Shown: piece after piece, positions 8,246 to 17,466 of the stretch
Layout: each line of letters begins with the position of its first letter
Numbering within the stretch: the first letter of the stretch is position 1
Source of the DNA: CAVYGN01 sp963796325
Lineage (GTDB): Bacteria > Spirochaetota > Brevinematia > Brevinematales > JAOACQ01
Length of the DNA: 64,000 nucleotides
Assembly (NCBI GenBank): GCA_963796325.1
Contig: CAWCLF010000001.1
Span: 1,922,001-1,986,000 of the forward strand
Direction of reading: 5' to 3'
The notes under the pieces: generated by a model
The model's database searches: none
What the model was told of the DNA's origin: nothing
Seen by the model: the letters and a program-made list of their open reading frames with translations, nothing else
Position numbers and translations under genes: made by a program

Positions 8246-11149
8246 TCAGCTCCCTTCTATTTCTTCAACAGTCAATAATAAAAATTTATTCTTATTATTT
8301 TCCCTGAAAATAGGGCGAATGTTTATTTTCAATTTTTTTAGTCCGATCTTATGAAAATCCTTTTTTATTATAAGGTTGTCAAAATTGTTATTAAGCGATA
8401 TCGAGGAATGAATTTTAGCGATTAATTCAGGGATGTTCCATTCTTCCCCTTCGATTTCATAAATATATCTGTTTTCAGTTTCTAAAGGTCTTATCTTAAA
8501 CGAAGAATAAAATGTTCTGTTAGCCGATATTATTTTGAGGCTGCTGTCCAGTATTAAGAGGGGATCTTTAATCGCCTCAACAACCGCTTTAGAAAAATTC
8601 CCGGCATCCTCCAGCGACGCTTCCAGTTCTTTCATGGCGGTTATATCGGAAAATGTAATGACAACGCCATCGATAAGGTTTTCAACTGTCCTATACGGAT
8701 ATATCCGGGTCATGAACCATTTATTTTTTTTATTTTGAACCTGGGATTCCTTAAAAACCAGCTTTTTAAGGACCTCCATTGAATCTTCTACCAGGGTGTC
8801 ATTTTTTAAATTTGTCGCTATGTCCGACAACGGCCGGCCGATATCTGTCCCGATCAGGTTGACTATTCTTGTTGCAGAGTTATTGTAACGCCTTATCTTC
8901 AGATTAATATCAAGGTAGATTGTCCCTATTTCGGTATTGTTCAATAAATTTATTAAATCGTTATTAGACTCGGATAATTCGGATATCTTGACTTCCAGTT
9001 CGCTATTCACGGACATAAGTTCTTCATTTAAAGACTGCATTTCCTCCCTTGATGTCATGAGCTCTTCATTAGTGCTCTGCAACTCCTCATTTATCGATTG
9101 AAGTTCTTCATTGGTCGATTTCTGTTCCTCCTGTGAAGCAATCATTTCTTCAAGAGTGTTCTGAAGGTTTTCTTTAGCATCTTTCAATTCGTTTTCCAGG
9201 TCCCTTATATATTGAGATTCTTTTAAGTGATCATGTCTGACAATATCTTTCTCTTTAATAACGACCGGAGCAAATTCCCTGAAAACTACAAGGAGGAATA
9301 TATTCATATCAGTTATAACAGGCGATATTATGATATCCAGGTAAATTTTGGACTCGACGATCGTCAATTCAAGAGATTTTAACATGATCTCTTTTTTTTG
9401 GGCCAGAACCTTTTTTATGCCCTGACCGAGTTCGTATCTCAAGCCTTCCCTGGCCATGGAGAAGATATTCATATTGACTTTGCCCGTCGCAGGTTCAAGG
9501 TAATTGCCGGTTTTACCATTAAAATACAGGATATCTCCCTGTTCGTTTATCAGAATGCATGGAGGTGTAAATTTTTCCAGGAGTGTTTTTTTTATAAGAT
9601 CGGTAAAATTAATTGAATGCTTGTTTTGCTCCCCGTCCGGAGAAGTTTCATTCATCAAGGCCTGGAAGGGCCTGGGTGAATAATAGCTGTCTATATTATG
9701 CGGCTTTGCACCCTCCCTGCGTTTGAATAATTTCCACTTGCTGTTGAAAGCTGAAAAAAGTTCGCTTTGAGTGCCGATAGACTCCGAAGTGCCTAAAAAA
9801 ATAAAACCTTCCGGATTTAAAGAATAATGAAATACTGATAATATTTTTGCCTGGATCTCGGGGATAAGGTAAATCAGGAGATTCCGGCAGCATATAAGAT
9901 CTATTTTAGTTAAAGGCGGGTCGTATATGACATCCTGTTTCGAGAAGATTATCATTTCCCGCACCTCTTTTTTTATCTTATACCTGTTTCCCTGCTGCAA
10001 GAAATAATCAGTAATATATTCCCTGGGAATAAAGTTAACTATGTTCTGCGGATATAATCCATGCCTTGCAAAATCTACCGCTTCAGTGTTGATATCGGTC
10101 GCGAAAATCTGTACTTTCATCCTGTTAACAGGATTTGATTTTTTTATGTAATCGAGAAAAAAGATGGCTATCGAATAAGCTTCTTCGCCGGTTGAACAGC
10201 CTGCAACCCAGACCCTGATAACGCCTTCATTTGCCCTGTTTTTATAAATAGCCGGAAAAATATCTTTTTTTAACACGTCAAAAGCCGGTATATCCCGAAA
10301 AAATTCTGTGACGCCGATCAATAATTCCCTGAAAAGCAATTCTACTTCGTTTGGGTTATTCTGCAGATAAAGGACATAATCCGAAATGCTTTTTACCAGG
10401 TTAATTTTCATCCGCCTTTCAATCCGCCGGTAAATAGTGTTTTTTTTATACTGAGAAAAATCCTGCCCTGTTTTTTTCCGAAGGAGAATATATATTTTGT
10501 CGAGGCTGCTTTTATCCTTTTCAGATAACCTGAAATCTTCTTTTTTGATTTCAGAGATATTTTTATAATAATTGATTAAAATCCCGGGCATTTTTTCAAC
10601 AGGAACTATGTAGTCGGCAATTCCGGTATCTATCGCACTCTGGGGCATTCCGCCGAATTTGGCCTCTTTGGGATCCTGGATTAAAACCATACCTAAATTA
10701 TCTTTTATTTCTTTTATTCCCAGAGTTCCGTCTGTCCCTGTTCCTGAAAGGATAACTGCAGCGCAGCTGTCTTTCCTGTCCTGCGCAAGATCCTTAAAAA
10801 AGGAATCGATCGGAAGTTTGAGCCCGCCTTTAAGCGGCAATTCGAATAAACGAAAAGTCCCATGAAGGATTGAAAAATCCATATCCGAGGGTTTTATGTA
10901 GATGTTCCCGGGTCTTATTTTAACGCCGTCGGCGGCAAAATTTACTTTCATCGACGTATATTTTCTTAATATTTCCGGAAGAAGGCTTTTTTGGCTGGGA
11001 TTGACATGTGTTATTATGATAAAAGACATACCCGTATCGGGAGGGATGGTCCCGAAGAACAATTCGAGGGCTTCCAATGAACCGGCAGATCCGCCGATAG
11101 CAATTACAGGATTTGATGCTCTTTTTGATAATGTGTTTTTATTAATCAT
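8246..11149 (-). CDS. CheB-CheR fusion protein with PAS domains
   Basis: 967 residues. The CheB methylesterase domain (about 14-190) has nucleophile region IGGSAGSLEALELF, ITHVNPSQ and SGTGTDGTLGIKEI. The CheR methyltransferase domain (about 205-475) has IGVTEFFRD, VAGCSTGEEAYSIAI and LICCRNLLIYL. A PAS-like stretch is followed by a long coiled coil of repeated STNEELQS-type heptads, then two PAS domains. There is no receiver domain on CheB. Such fusions usually act in soluble signalling rather than flagellar chemotaxis, and no other chemotaxis gene is in the window. It forms an operon with the histidine kinase downstream, its likely output partner. Confidence 0.93.
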   Translation of the reverse strand: MINKNTLSKRASNPVIAIGGSAGSLEALELFFGTIPPDTGMSFIIITHVNPSQKSLLPEILRKYTSMKVNFAADGVKIRPGNIYIKPSDMDFSILHGTFRLFELPLKGGLKLPIDSFFKDLAQDRKDSCAAVILSGTGTDGTLGIKEIKDNLGMVLIQDPKEAKFGGMPQSAIDTGIADYIVPVEKMPGILINYYKNISEIKKEDFRLSEKDKSSLDKIYILLRKKTGQDFSQYKKNTIYRRIERRMKINLVKSISDYVLYLQNNPNEVELLFRELLIGVTEFFRDIPAFDVLKKDIFPAIYKNRANEGVIRVWVAGCSTGEEAYSIAIFFLDYIKKSNPVNRMKVQIFATDINTEAVDFARHGLYPQNIVNFIPREYITDYFLQQGNRYKIKKEVREMIIFSKQDVIYDPPLTKIDLICCRNLLIYLIPEIQAKILSVFHYSLNPEGFIFLGTSESIGTQSELFSAFNSKWKLFKRREGAKPHNIDSYYSPRPFQALMNETSPDGEQNKHSINFTDLIKKTLLEKFTPPCILINEQGDILYFNGKTGNYLEPATGKVNMNIFSMAREGLRYELGQGIKKVLAQKKEIMLKSLELTIVESKIYLDIIISPVITDMNIFLLVVFREFAPVVIKEKDIVRHDHLKESQYIRDLENELKDAKENLQNTLEEMIASQEEQKSTNEELQSINEELQSTNEELMTSREEMQSLNEELMSVNSELEVKISELSESNNDLINLLNNTEIGTIYLDINLKIRRYNNSATRIVNLIGTDIGRPLSDIATNLKNDTLVEDSMEVLKKLVFKESQVQNKKNKWFMTRIYPYRTVENLIDGVVITFSDITAMKELEASLEDAGNFSKAVVEAIKDPLLILDSSLKIISANRTFYSSFKIRPLETENRYIYEIEGEEWNIPELIAKIHSSISLNNNFDNLIIKKDFHKIGLKKLKINIRPIFRENNKNKFLLLTVEEIEGS

Positions 11150-11369
11150 GAGATATCCTAGGAATTACCCGGATAAACAAAAGCGCCTAAAACATTATAG
11201 GACAAGCAAATATAAATAGCAAGAGTATTTTTGTAATTCCTTACCCCGTTTAAAATAATCGATTGACTTTGGCAGCAAATCAGTACTATAATACATTTTG
11301 AATTCCGCTTTACCGTCATAATCTTACGATCCTTAAGCACAATAGCATATCCGGGTCTGTTTTAAAGAA

Positions 11370-12284
11370 CTACCCGGCTTTTTTGACCTTCAGGAAGGTA
11401 CCGTTCCTGTATTCGCTAAAAGCGGTTTCAAGCTCCTCTCCGGTATTCATGACTATAGGACCGTACCAGGCGATCGGTTCCCCTATCGGCTTGCCCGATA
11501 AGAGCAAAAAACGCGCCTCTTTATCTTTAGTCTCAACGTTCAGACGGTCGCCGTCCCCGAAAAGAACTACCGACCCGTTAGAAATGAAAGGGTCCCATTC
11601 CGCTCCGTAATAGCTTCCGCCCTCGGCATCGAACGAAAACGGCTTTTTTTCTCCGCAGAAATAAGCTCCCCCCTCTATGACATATGCAAAAACGGTATGG
11701 CCTTTCAGGGTGTCGCAGTCGAAGGCCGAATCGGGCGGAACGGTGATATCAAAATAACTTGGATCTGTAACGATATCGGTAACCGGCCCGTGAATTTCAT
11801 TGAACATGCCGCTTATCACTTTTACCTTTATTCCATTATCCAGTTCCGCTACAGGAATTGTCGAACTTTTGACATCCCTGTACCGCGGGTCCATCATTTT
11901 ATGCGTTGCTGGAAGGTTAGCCCATAGCTGGAAACCTCCCATGACGCCGTTTTTGTCACCCTTGGGCATTTCCTGGTGTATAACGCCGCTCCCGGCTGTC
12001 ATCCACTGGACATCCCCGGGTGCAATAACCCCTGAATTGCCGAGGCTGTCGCCATGCTCCACGTTTCCGTCAAGCATATATGTTATTGTCTCGATCCCGC
12101 GGTGCGGATGCCATGGGAAACCGCTTAAATAATCCTCCGGCTTGCCCGACCTGAAATCGTCAAGAAGGAGGAACGGGTCGAACTGCGGCAGTTCGGGAAA
12201 ACCGATAGCCCTTTTAAGATAAACCCCCGCACCTTCAATTACGGGTTTGCTTTTGAGGACTCTTCTTATTTTCCTGTTTTCCAT
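11370..12284 (-). CDS. Pirin family protein
   Basis: 304 residues, a two-cupin protein of the pirin/YhhW group. The N-terminal cupin carries the metal-binding histidines in FPWHPHRGIETITYMLDG and VEHGDSLGN, and continues to VQWMTAGSGVIHQEMP. The C-terminal cupin includes HTVFAYVIEGGAYF. The ATG has a strong AGGAGGAGG site. Some homologues show quercetinase activity and others act as redox-sensitive cofactors; nothing here distinguishes these. It is monocistronic and diverges from glnE. Confidence 0.93.
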   Translation of the reverse strand: MENRKIRRVLKSKPVIEGAGVYLKRAIGFPELPQFDPFLLLDDFRSGKPEDYLSGFPWHPHRGIETITYMLDGNVEHGDSLGNSGVIAPGDVQWMTAGSGVIHQEMPKGDKNGVMGGFQLWANLPATHKMMDPRYRDVKSSTIPVAELDNGIKVKVISGMFNEIHGPVTDIVTDPSYFDITVPPDSAFDCDTLKGHTVFAYVIEGGAYFCGEKKPFSFDAEGGSYYGAEWDPFISNGSVVLFGDGDRLNVETKDKEARFLLLSGKPIGEPIAWYGPIVMNTGEELETAFSEYRNGTFLKVKKAG

Positions 12285-12415
12285 AGCCTCCTCCTTTTGA
12301 TTTATTCATATCGGTACCGGTTCCAGGATCATTTATAAGAGTAGTAATCAAAAAAGATAAAGTCAATACGTTTTGAAAGGATTAATCGGGTCAGGCCGAG
12401 ATCGTCAAACTGCGG

Positions 12416-12444
12416 TTGATTAATTTTGCTCTTAAAACTATACT
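12416..12444 (+). promoter_or_regulatory. Candidate sigma-70 promoter of glnE
   Basis: TTGATT (12416-12421), a 17-base spacer and TATACT (12439-12444) lie about 28 bases upstream of the glnE ATG. Spacing is optimal and the hexamers match four and five positions of consensus respectively. No sigma-54-type motif was seen here, which would leave glnE constitutively expressed, unlike glnA. Confidence 0.5.
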
Positions 12445-12471
12445 ATCACATGACAACTTAAAGGAATCATT

Positions 12472-15400
12472 ATGGATAACGTCACAGACATAATTTCGCG
12501 GCTCACGGCATCAAGCCCCTATCTTTCAACGCTTATCGATAAAAACCCCGATATAGGCAGGGAATATTCAATTATCATAGAATCCCGGTCCGACAAAAAA
12601 AAGCAGGACGGCGGTTCCGTTTCCCTTTTCGGCAAATATCCCTTTCCCGCAGGCTCTAAAACCGATGAATTGTTCCTCCGCATAAGGCATATCAAAAACT
12701 ACGAACTTGCAATTATAGCTCTTAAAGATTTTCTCTTAATAAATACAGTGCCGGAGACTCTTTCACAGCTGTCGAACCTGGCCGATTTCTGCATAGATTG
12801 GTCGGTAAAAAGCCTGGCTGCCGCTTTACCGCCCGGCTCTAAAATATCATATGAGAGACTCTGTGAAAGCATTGTAATAATCGGCATGGGGAAACTCGGA
12901 GGGAACGAACTCAATATAAGCTCCGATATCGACCTTATCTTCCTGGGGGTTGACGCAGGACTCGAGGACAACCTCCTGAGAAAAGAACTTGATACTTTCC
13001 TTGCCAGCCTTCTCGATTTTTTAAGTAAAACTTCCGAGGAAGGGTTTTTGTACAGAGTCGATATGAGGCTCCGGCCTGAAGGAGATATCGGTCCCCTGAT
13101 TATGGGAATTAATAATTCCCTTGAATATTATAAAAACAGGGGGCGTAAATGGGAATTGCAGGCAATGGTCAAAAAAAGGCTGGTCTGGGGAAGCGATGCC
13201 GTCTATAATGAATTCAGGGAAAAAATTGACGTGCTTATTTACCAGCACCACCAGCCCCGGCAGATCCTTATCGATATCAGGAAAATAAAAAACGAGATAG
13301 AGCTCAAGATCCTGAGGCAGAATTTCTCATTCAACATTAAACTTTCGCCGGGCGGTATAAGGGATATCGAATTCATTATCCAGTTTCTTCAGCTCATCCA
13401 TGGAATCCGTTATCCCGAAATAAGGAATTCTAATTCTCTTGCGGCGCTTTCTTCACTCGGTATTTTCCATATCATAACGCCCGAGGAATTTTCCACTCTC
13501 CATGACGGATACATTATCCTTAGAAAGATTGAGAATATATTACAGCTCAAGGACAATACTCCCGAACATTGCCTCCCCCTTAAAGAAGGCGACATATATA
13601 ACCTTTTCGTTTCATGGAAGCTGGAGGAACTGGAGCAGCCTGCAGGAGATTATGAAAAAAATTTTATACATAGCCTTGAGAAGATCATGGCGAAAATCAG
13701 GAGTATCTTTACTTCGCTTTTCGATGAAACGATCCGCTATATCGAATTAAAAGACAATATAAGGTCCCGCCGCCCCGACCTTCCCGCCGCTCTTCTGGAC
13801 GATCATTTTCTGAGAATGGACAGCGAGTATTTCCTGCGTTTCCAGGAGGAGGAGATATGCAGGCATATTATCATGATCTCGCTGTTAAACCTCGATAATC
13901 CAGCTCAGATAGATGTCGAAGAACTCGGGGAAGAAAGATGGAAGTTATGCATAGTAGCCTTCGATTATTACTACGAATTTTCAAAAATTTCCGGACTGAT
14001 TTCAGCATACTATCTGAAAATAAAGAGCGGAGAATCGTTTACTTACAGCGAATATGCTTCCGGGACGCCCGAAAACCCTGAAATGTTCTACAGGAGGAAA
14101 AAAAAGCAGATTTATCCCTACTCTTCCGGTGAAAATTATGTTTCCCTCATATACAGGCGGAAAATCGTATGTTTTTTAATCGTTGAAAATTTAAAAAGCG
14201 GAGGCCCGGAACCCGACTGGAATTCTTTTAAACGGGAACTCAATTTCATCCTCCACTGCCTTGAAACGAACAAAGTCCGTGAATCCGAGGAATTTCTGAA
14301 CAATAAAATATTGTCCCTCATTCCGGCAGTGCAGAACCGGGAGCTGGGCCCGCTGACGCCGGTCGAGATTGACGTAGACAACGAATCGAGCGCGCAGTAT
14401 ACGATACTCACGATCAGGTCAAATGACAGTTTCGCTTTTTTATATACATTTACAAATGTTCTGGCCCTTAACAATTATTATATATACAAGGCAGAGATCG
14501 ACACGATCGACGAAAAGGCGTACGACAGGCTTTTCATACTCACAAGGGACGGTAAAAAAATACTCGAAGAGGACAAGGTGGAAAACCTGAAAATAGCCGT
14601 GGCTTTTATCAAGCAGTATTCATCCCTCCTCAGGAACGCCGTCAACCCGGATAAAGCTCTTCATTATTTCGACGAACTTCTCTCGAGAATACTGGAGAGC
14701 GGTGAAAAAAATGAACTGCCTATCCTCGGCCAGGAAGATGTCCAGGAGAAGCTGGCCACGATATTCGGGATAGGAGATTATTTCTGGGAGGATTTTATAA
14801 GGATTCAGTATACCGATATGCTTCCTATCCTTAACGATCCTTCACTGGACATATCTTTTTCAAGGGAGGAACTCACTGAAACGTTTAAAAAAATTATCTG
14901 CGCCGGAAAAATAACCCGGAAGAACGGTCTCGAAGATTTCAGCCTTCTCTTCAACGAATGGAAAGACAGGGAAATGTTCAGGATCGATTTGAGGCAGATA
15001 TTGAAAAAGATCGATATGATTCAATTTTCCTTTGAACTCACAAATCTTGCCGAAGCGGTTATTGAACTGGCAGTTTCCAGGATCGAACGGGAAATGACTG
15101 AATCGGATTCCTTCCCCGAAGTTCCGCCGTTTGCGCTTTTCGGACTGGGAAAGCTCGGAGGAATGGAACTTGGATATGCTTCCGATATAGAAATAATGCT
15201 TATATACGATGTTCCTGCAGGAACGGAAAATGCCTATACGGCGGACTCGTATTTCGAAAAAATGGTCCAGTCCCTTTTAAGACTCATAAAATCAAAAAGA
15301 GAGGGCATATTCGAGATCGATCTGAATCTCAGGCCTTATGGAAAATCCTCGAAACTGGCGGTTTCCCTTTCCAGTTTTATTGAATATTTCGTTGAAGGAA

Positions 15401-16014
15401 AGGCTTATTACTTCGAAAAGCAGGCCCTTGTCAAACTGCGGCCTATTGTATCGGGAAGGACCGGCGGATATATCTGCAGTGAAATATCAAAATACAGGGA
15501 TAATTTTGTTTACGGAAGCGGAAAGCCCGACATTGATGCGCTTCTTGCTTTGAGGCAAAAACAGATAGCCTCCTATATCAAAGACCCTTCGCTTATCAAT
15601 ATCAAATATTCAAGGGGATGCCTTGTCGATATAGAATACCTGGTACAGACGCTGCAGATAGCTTACGGGGGCAACGACCCCTCCCTTCGGGAAGTTTCAA
15701 CGCTTAAGGCTCTCGACTCGCTATACAAAAGCCGGGTAATCGATTTCAAATCCTGGACGGGGCTTCATGAAAGCTACATCTTTTTCAGGAACCTGATCAA
15801 TACCCTGCGGATGGTTAAAGGCAGTGCGAAGGATCTTAACGTTTATCCTGAAAATACAATAGAATTCAATTACCTTGTAAAAAGGAGCTTTTTTGTAGGG
15901 ATTATCAATGAGGAATCCTCAGCATTATTAAAGGAAATTATTGAAAAATACAGGGGATTAGTTACGGAAACTTTTAATAATGAAATCGGCAGATTACGCC
16001 CCGGCGCATTTTGA
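12472..16014 (+). CDS. glnE: Glutamine synthetase adenylyltransferase/deadenylase with internal ACT-like segment
   Basis: 1180 residues, longer than the roughly 950 of enterobacterial GlnE. Two nucleotidyltransferase domains are present. The N-terminal one has GMGKLGGNELNISSDIDLIF (about residue 140); the C-terminal one has GLGKLGGMELGYASDIEIML (about 890). In the second, the metal-binding pair reads D-x-E rather than D-x-D. Helical GlnE repeats follow each (LSPGGIRDIEFIIQFLQ; YSRGCLVDIEYLVQTLQ). Between them, about residues 640-700, is an ACT-like stretch (SNDSFAFLYTF, KAEIDTIDEKAYDRLFIL) resembling GlnD sensor domains. Family role: GlnE attaches AMP to, and removes it from, a GS tyrosine. 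Target-site conservation in the nearby glnA supports the assignment. Its 3' end overlaps the convergent GGDEF gene by 21 bp. Confidence 0.9.
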   Translation: MDNVTDIISRLTASSPYLSTLIDKNPDIGREYSIIIESRSDKKKQDGGSVSLFGKYPFPAGSKTDELFLRIRHIKNYELAIIALKDFLLINTVPETLSQLSNLADFCIDWSVKSLAAALPPGSKISYERLCESIVIIGMGKLGGNELNISSDIDLIFLGVDAGLEDNLLRKELDTFLASLLDFLSKTSEEGFLYRVDMRLRPEGDIGPLIMGINNSLEYYKNRGRKWELQAMVKKRLVWGSDAVYNEFREKIDVLIYQHHQPRQILIDIRKIKNEIELKILRQNFSFNIKLSPGGIRDIEFIIQFLQLIHGIRYPEIRNSNSLAALSSLGIFHIITPEEFSTLHDGYIILRKIENILQLKDNTPEHCLPLKEGDIYNLFVSWKLEELEQPAGDYEKNFIHSLEKIMAKIRSIFTSLFDETIRYIELKDNIRSRRPDLPAALLDDHFLRMDSEYFLRFQEEEICRHIIMISLLNLDNPAQIDVEELGEERWKLCIVAFDYYYEFSKISGLISAYYLKIKSGESFTYSEYASGTPENPEMFYRRKKKQIYPYSSGENYVSLIYRRKIVCFLIVENLKSGGPEPDWNSFKRELNFILHCLETNKVRESEEFLNNKILSLIPAVQNRELGPLTPVEIDVDNESSAQYTILTIRSNDSFAFLYTFTNVLALNNYYIYKAEIDTIDEKAYDRLFILTRDGKKILEEDKVENLKIAVAFIKQYSSLLRNAVNPDKALHYFDELLSRILESGEKNELPILGQEDVQEKLATIFGIGDYFWEDFIRIQYTDMLPILNDPSLDISFSREELTETFKKIICAGKITRKNGLEDFSLLFNEWKDREMFRIDLRQILKKIDMIQFSFELTNLAEAVIELAVSRIEREMTESDSFPEVPPFALFGLGKLGGMELGYASDIEIMLIYDVPAGTENAYTADSYFEKMVQSLLRLIKSKREGIFEIDLNLRPYGKSSKLAVSLSSFIEYFVEGKAYYFEKQALVKLRPIVSGRTGGYICSEISKYRDNFVYGSGKPDIDALLALRQKQIASYIKDPSLINIKYSRGCLVDIEYLVQTLQIAYGGNDPSLREVSTLKALDSLYKSRVIDFKSWTGLHESYIFFRNLINTLRMVKGSAKDLNVYPENTIEFNYLVKRSFFVGIINEESSALLKEIIEKYRGLVTETFNNEIGRLRPGAF

Positions 16015-16878
16015 CATTTTGTTATCGTACATTAGCTCGTCGGCATTCCTGATCGCATCCATAAGGGCGGAGCGTCCGAATTCGTCCAGGCTCGATATGC
16101 CGAAGCTCAATGAGAGCCTGAACCGCCCCTCTTTCCTGTTATATTCATCAATATAACGTTTTATACGGGAAATGACAGCGGATTCAATGTCCTCGGACTT
16201 CCTGGTTATTACAAGCACTGCAAATTCATCCCCTCCGATTCGGGCGATCACATCCCATTCCCTGAACACTTTTTCAAGCAGAAGGGCCGTTTCCCTGATT
16301 GCCGTATCGCCCGTTTCATGCCCGAGGGTATCGTTGATTTTCTTGAGGTTGTCGATATCGATGTAAACTATATGCGCACAAAGTCCGTTTGCCGATGCAA
16401 ACTCATGCTGTTTGGCTGAAAGAGTATAAAAACCCCTCCTGTTGTAAAGTCCGGTAAGATCATCGGTCTTTGAAAGGACGCTCACGGAATTGAAAAGATT
16501 GAAGCGCTCTTTGGCAAATTTTATTGCCCGGCATATATTGCCTGTGTCGATCTCGGATTTAACAAGATAATCCTGAGCGCCGGAGCGTATTGCGGCAAGG
16601 GCGGACCTTTCATCCCTCAAACCCGTAAGTATAATTACCGGGATATCGGTTGTCAGAAACCTGATGTTATTTAATGTTTCCCTGCTCGCGGAGTCGGGCA
16701 GGTCCAGGTCGAGTATGACAAGATCTATATTATCCGAGGACAGCCTTTCCTTTCCTTCTTTAAAAGTCCTCTCATTTATTATTCTCGTTTTTTTTAAGTC
16801 CTTTACATATTCTTCAAATAGCCTTGCATCTCCCGGATTGTCCTCGATAAGCAATATATTCAATTCATCCTTAGCCAT
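15994..16878 (-). CDS. Response regulator with GGDEF diguanylate cyclase output
   Basis: 294 residues. The receiver domain (about 1-125) has acidic pair IEDNPGD, phospho-acceptor VILDLDLPD, the Thr in ILTGL and Lys in YLVKSEI. A GGDEF domain follows (about 135-292) with DDLTGLYNRRGFY and an intact active site ARIGGDEFAVLV. It should make cyclic di-GMP when phosphorylated. No RxxD inhibitory site was obvious just before GGDEF. It follows the preceding response regulator stop without a gap, so the two are co-expressed. Neither a cognate kinase nor a c-di-GMP receptor is adjacent. Confidence 0.93.
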   Translation of the reverse strand: MAKDELNILLIEDNPGDARLFEEYVKDLKKTRIINERTFKEGKERLSSDNIDLVILDLDLPDSASRETLNNIRFLTTDIPVIILTGLRDERSALAAIRSGAQDYLVKSEIDTGNICRAIKFAKERFNLFNSVSVLSKTDDLTGLYNRRGFYTLSAKQHEFASANGLCAHIVYIDIDNLKKINDTLGHETGDTAIRETALLLEKVFREWDVIARIGGDEFAVLVITRKSEDIESAVISRIKRYIDEYNRKEGRFRLSLSFGISSLDEFGRSALMDAIRNADELMYDNKMSKCAGA

Positions 16879-17325
16879 TTATCCTTCTCCGGGCAATTTC
16901 ACAATTGAAAACCAGAAATTCTCTATCGCATTTACTACATTTATCAGGCCGTCAAAATCCACAGGTTTCTTAATGTAGCTGTTAGCATGCAGCCCGTATG
17001 CTTTCAGAATATCCTCCTCCGAATCGGAAGAAGTCAATATGATAACAGGAATTGTTTTTAAGATCGGATCGGTTTTTATTCTTGAAAGAACTTCCCTTCC
17101 GTCCATAAGAGGAAGATTGAGGTCAAGAAGTATGATATCGGGTCTGGGCATATCCTTGAACCGGCCTTCCTTATTTAAAAACATCATGGCTTCCACCCCG
17201 TCCCCGACATTATAAATATTATTGATTACCTTGTAGTTTTTAAAAGCCTCCCTTATCAGACCTATATCGCCGGGATTATCCTCCACAAGCAGGATAATTA
17301 CAGGATCTAATTTATCTACTTTCAT
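16879..17325 (-). CDS. Single-domain response regulator (Rcp1-like)
   Basis: About 148 residues from ATG at 17325, chosen for the GAGG site seven bases upstream. The receiver fold is complete: IILLVEDNPGDIGLIREAF, phospho-acceptor DIILLDLNLPLMDG, IILTSSDSEED and YIKKPVDFDGL. There is no output domain. The long alpha-4 insertion and NPGD start are typical of Rcp1/CheY-like regulators paired with PAS or phytochrome kinases. It stands directly upstream of the GGDEF regulator, suggesting a short relay. It lies downstream of the glnA terminator, so it is probably a separate unit. Confidence 0.92.
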   Translation of the reverse strand: MKVDKLDPVIILLVEDNPGDIGLIREAFKNYKVINNIYNVGDGVEAMMFLNKEGRFKDMPRPDIILLDLNLPLMDGREVLSRIKTDPILKTIPVIILTSSDSEEDILKAYGLHANSYIKKPVDFDGLINVVNAIENFWFSIVKLPGEG

Positions 17326-17410
17326 CCATAACCTCTTTATTGGATGCAAAGCTGGAATTTCTTTTATATAAAGCTAATACAATAGGTCTTCCGGGGCAAG
17401 TAAAATTATT

Positions 17411-17445
17411 AAAAAAAGGGGCCGTCCCTTTTTCAGGACAGCCCC
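17411..17445 (-). terminator. Rho-independent terminator of glnA
   Basis: On the reverse strand a ten-base-pair stem, GGGGCTGTCC pairing with GGACGGCCCC (one G-U), with loop TGAAAAAG, is followed directly by seven T residues. It lies about 20 bases after the glnA stop codon and is in the correct orientation. Confidence 0.93.
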
Positions 17446-17466
17446 TGTGATATTCGAGAAGTATTA

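Noticed and set aside
11158..11340. 60-residue minus-strand frame between the CheB-CheR fusion and pirin
   Set aside because: No ribosome site, no recognisable domain, low-complexity composition; treated as leader of the CheB-CheR operon.
12699..12971. Antisense frame opposite glnE
   Set aside because: Shadow of a strongly conserved coding region on the other strand; no motifs and no ribosome site.
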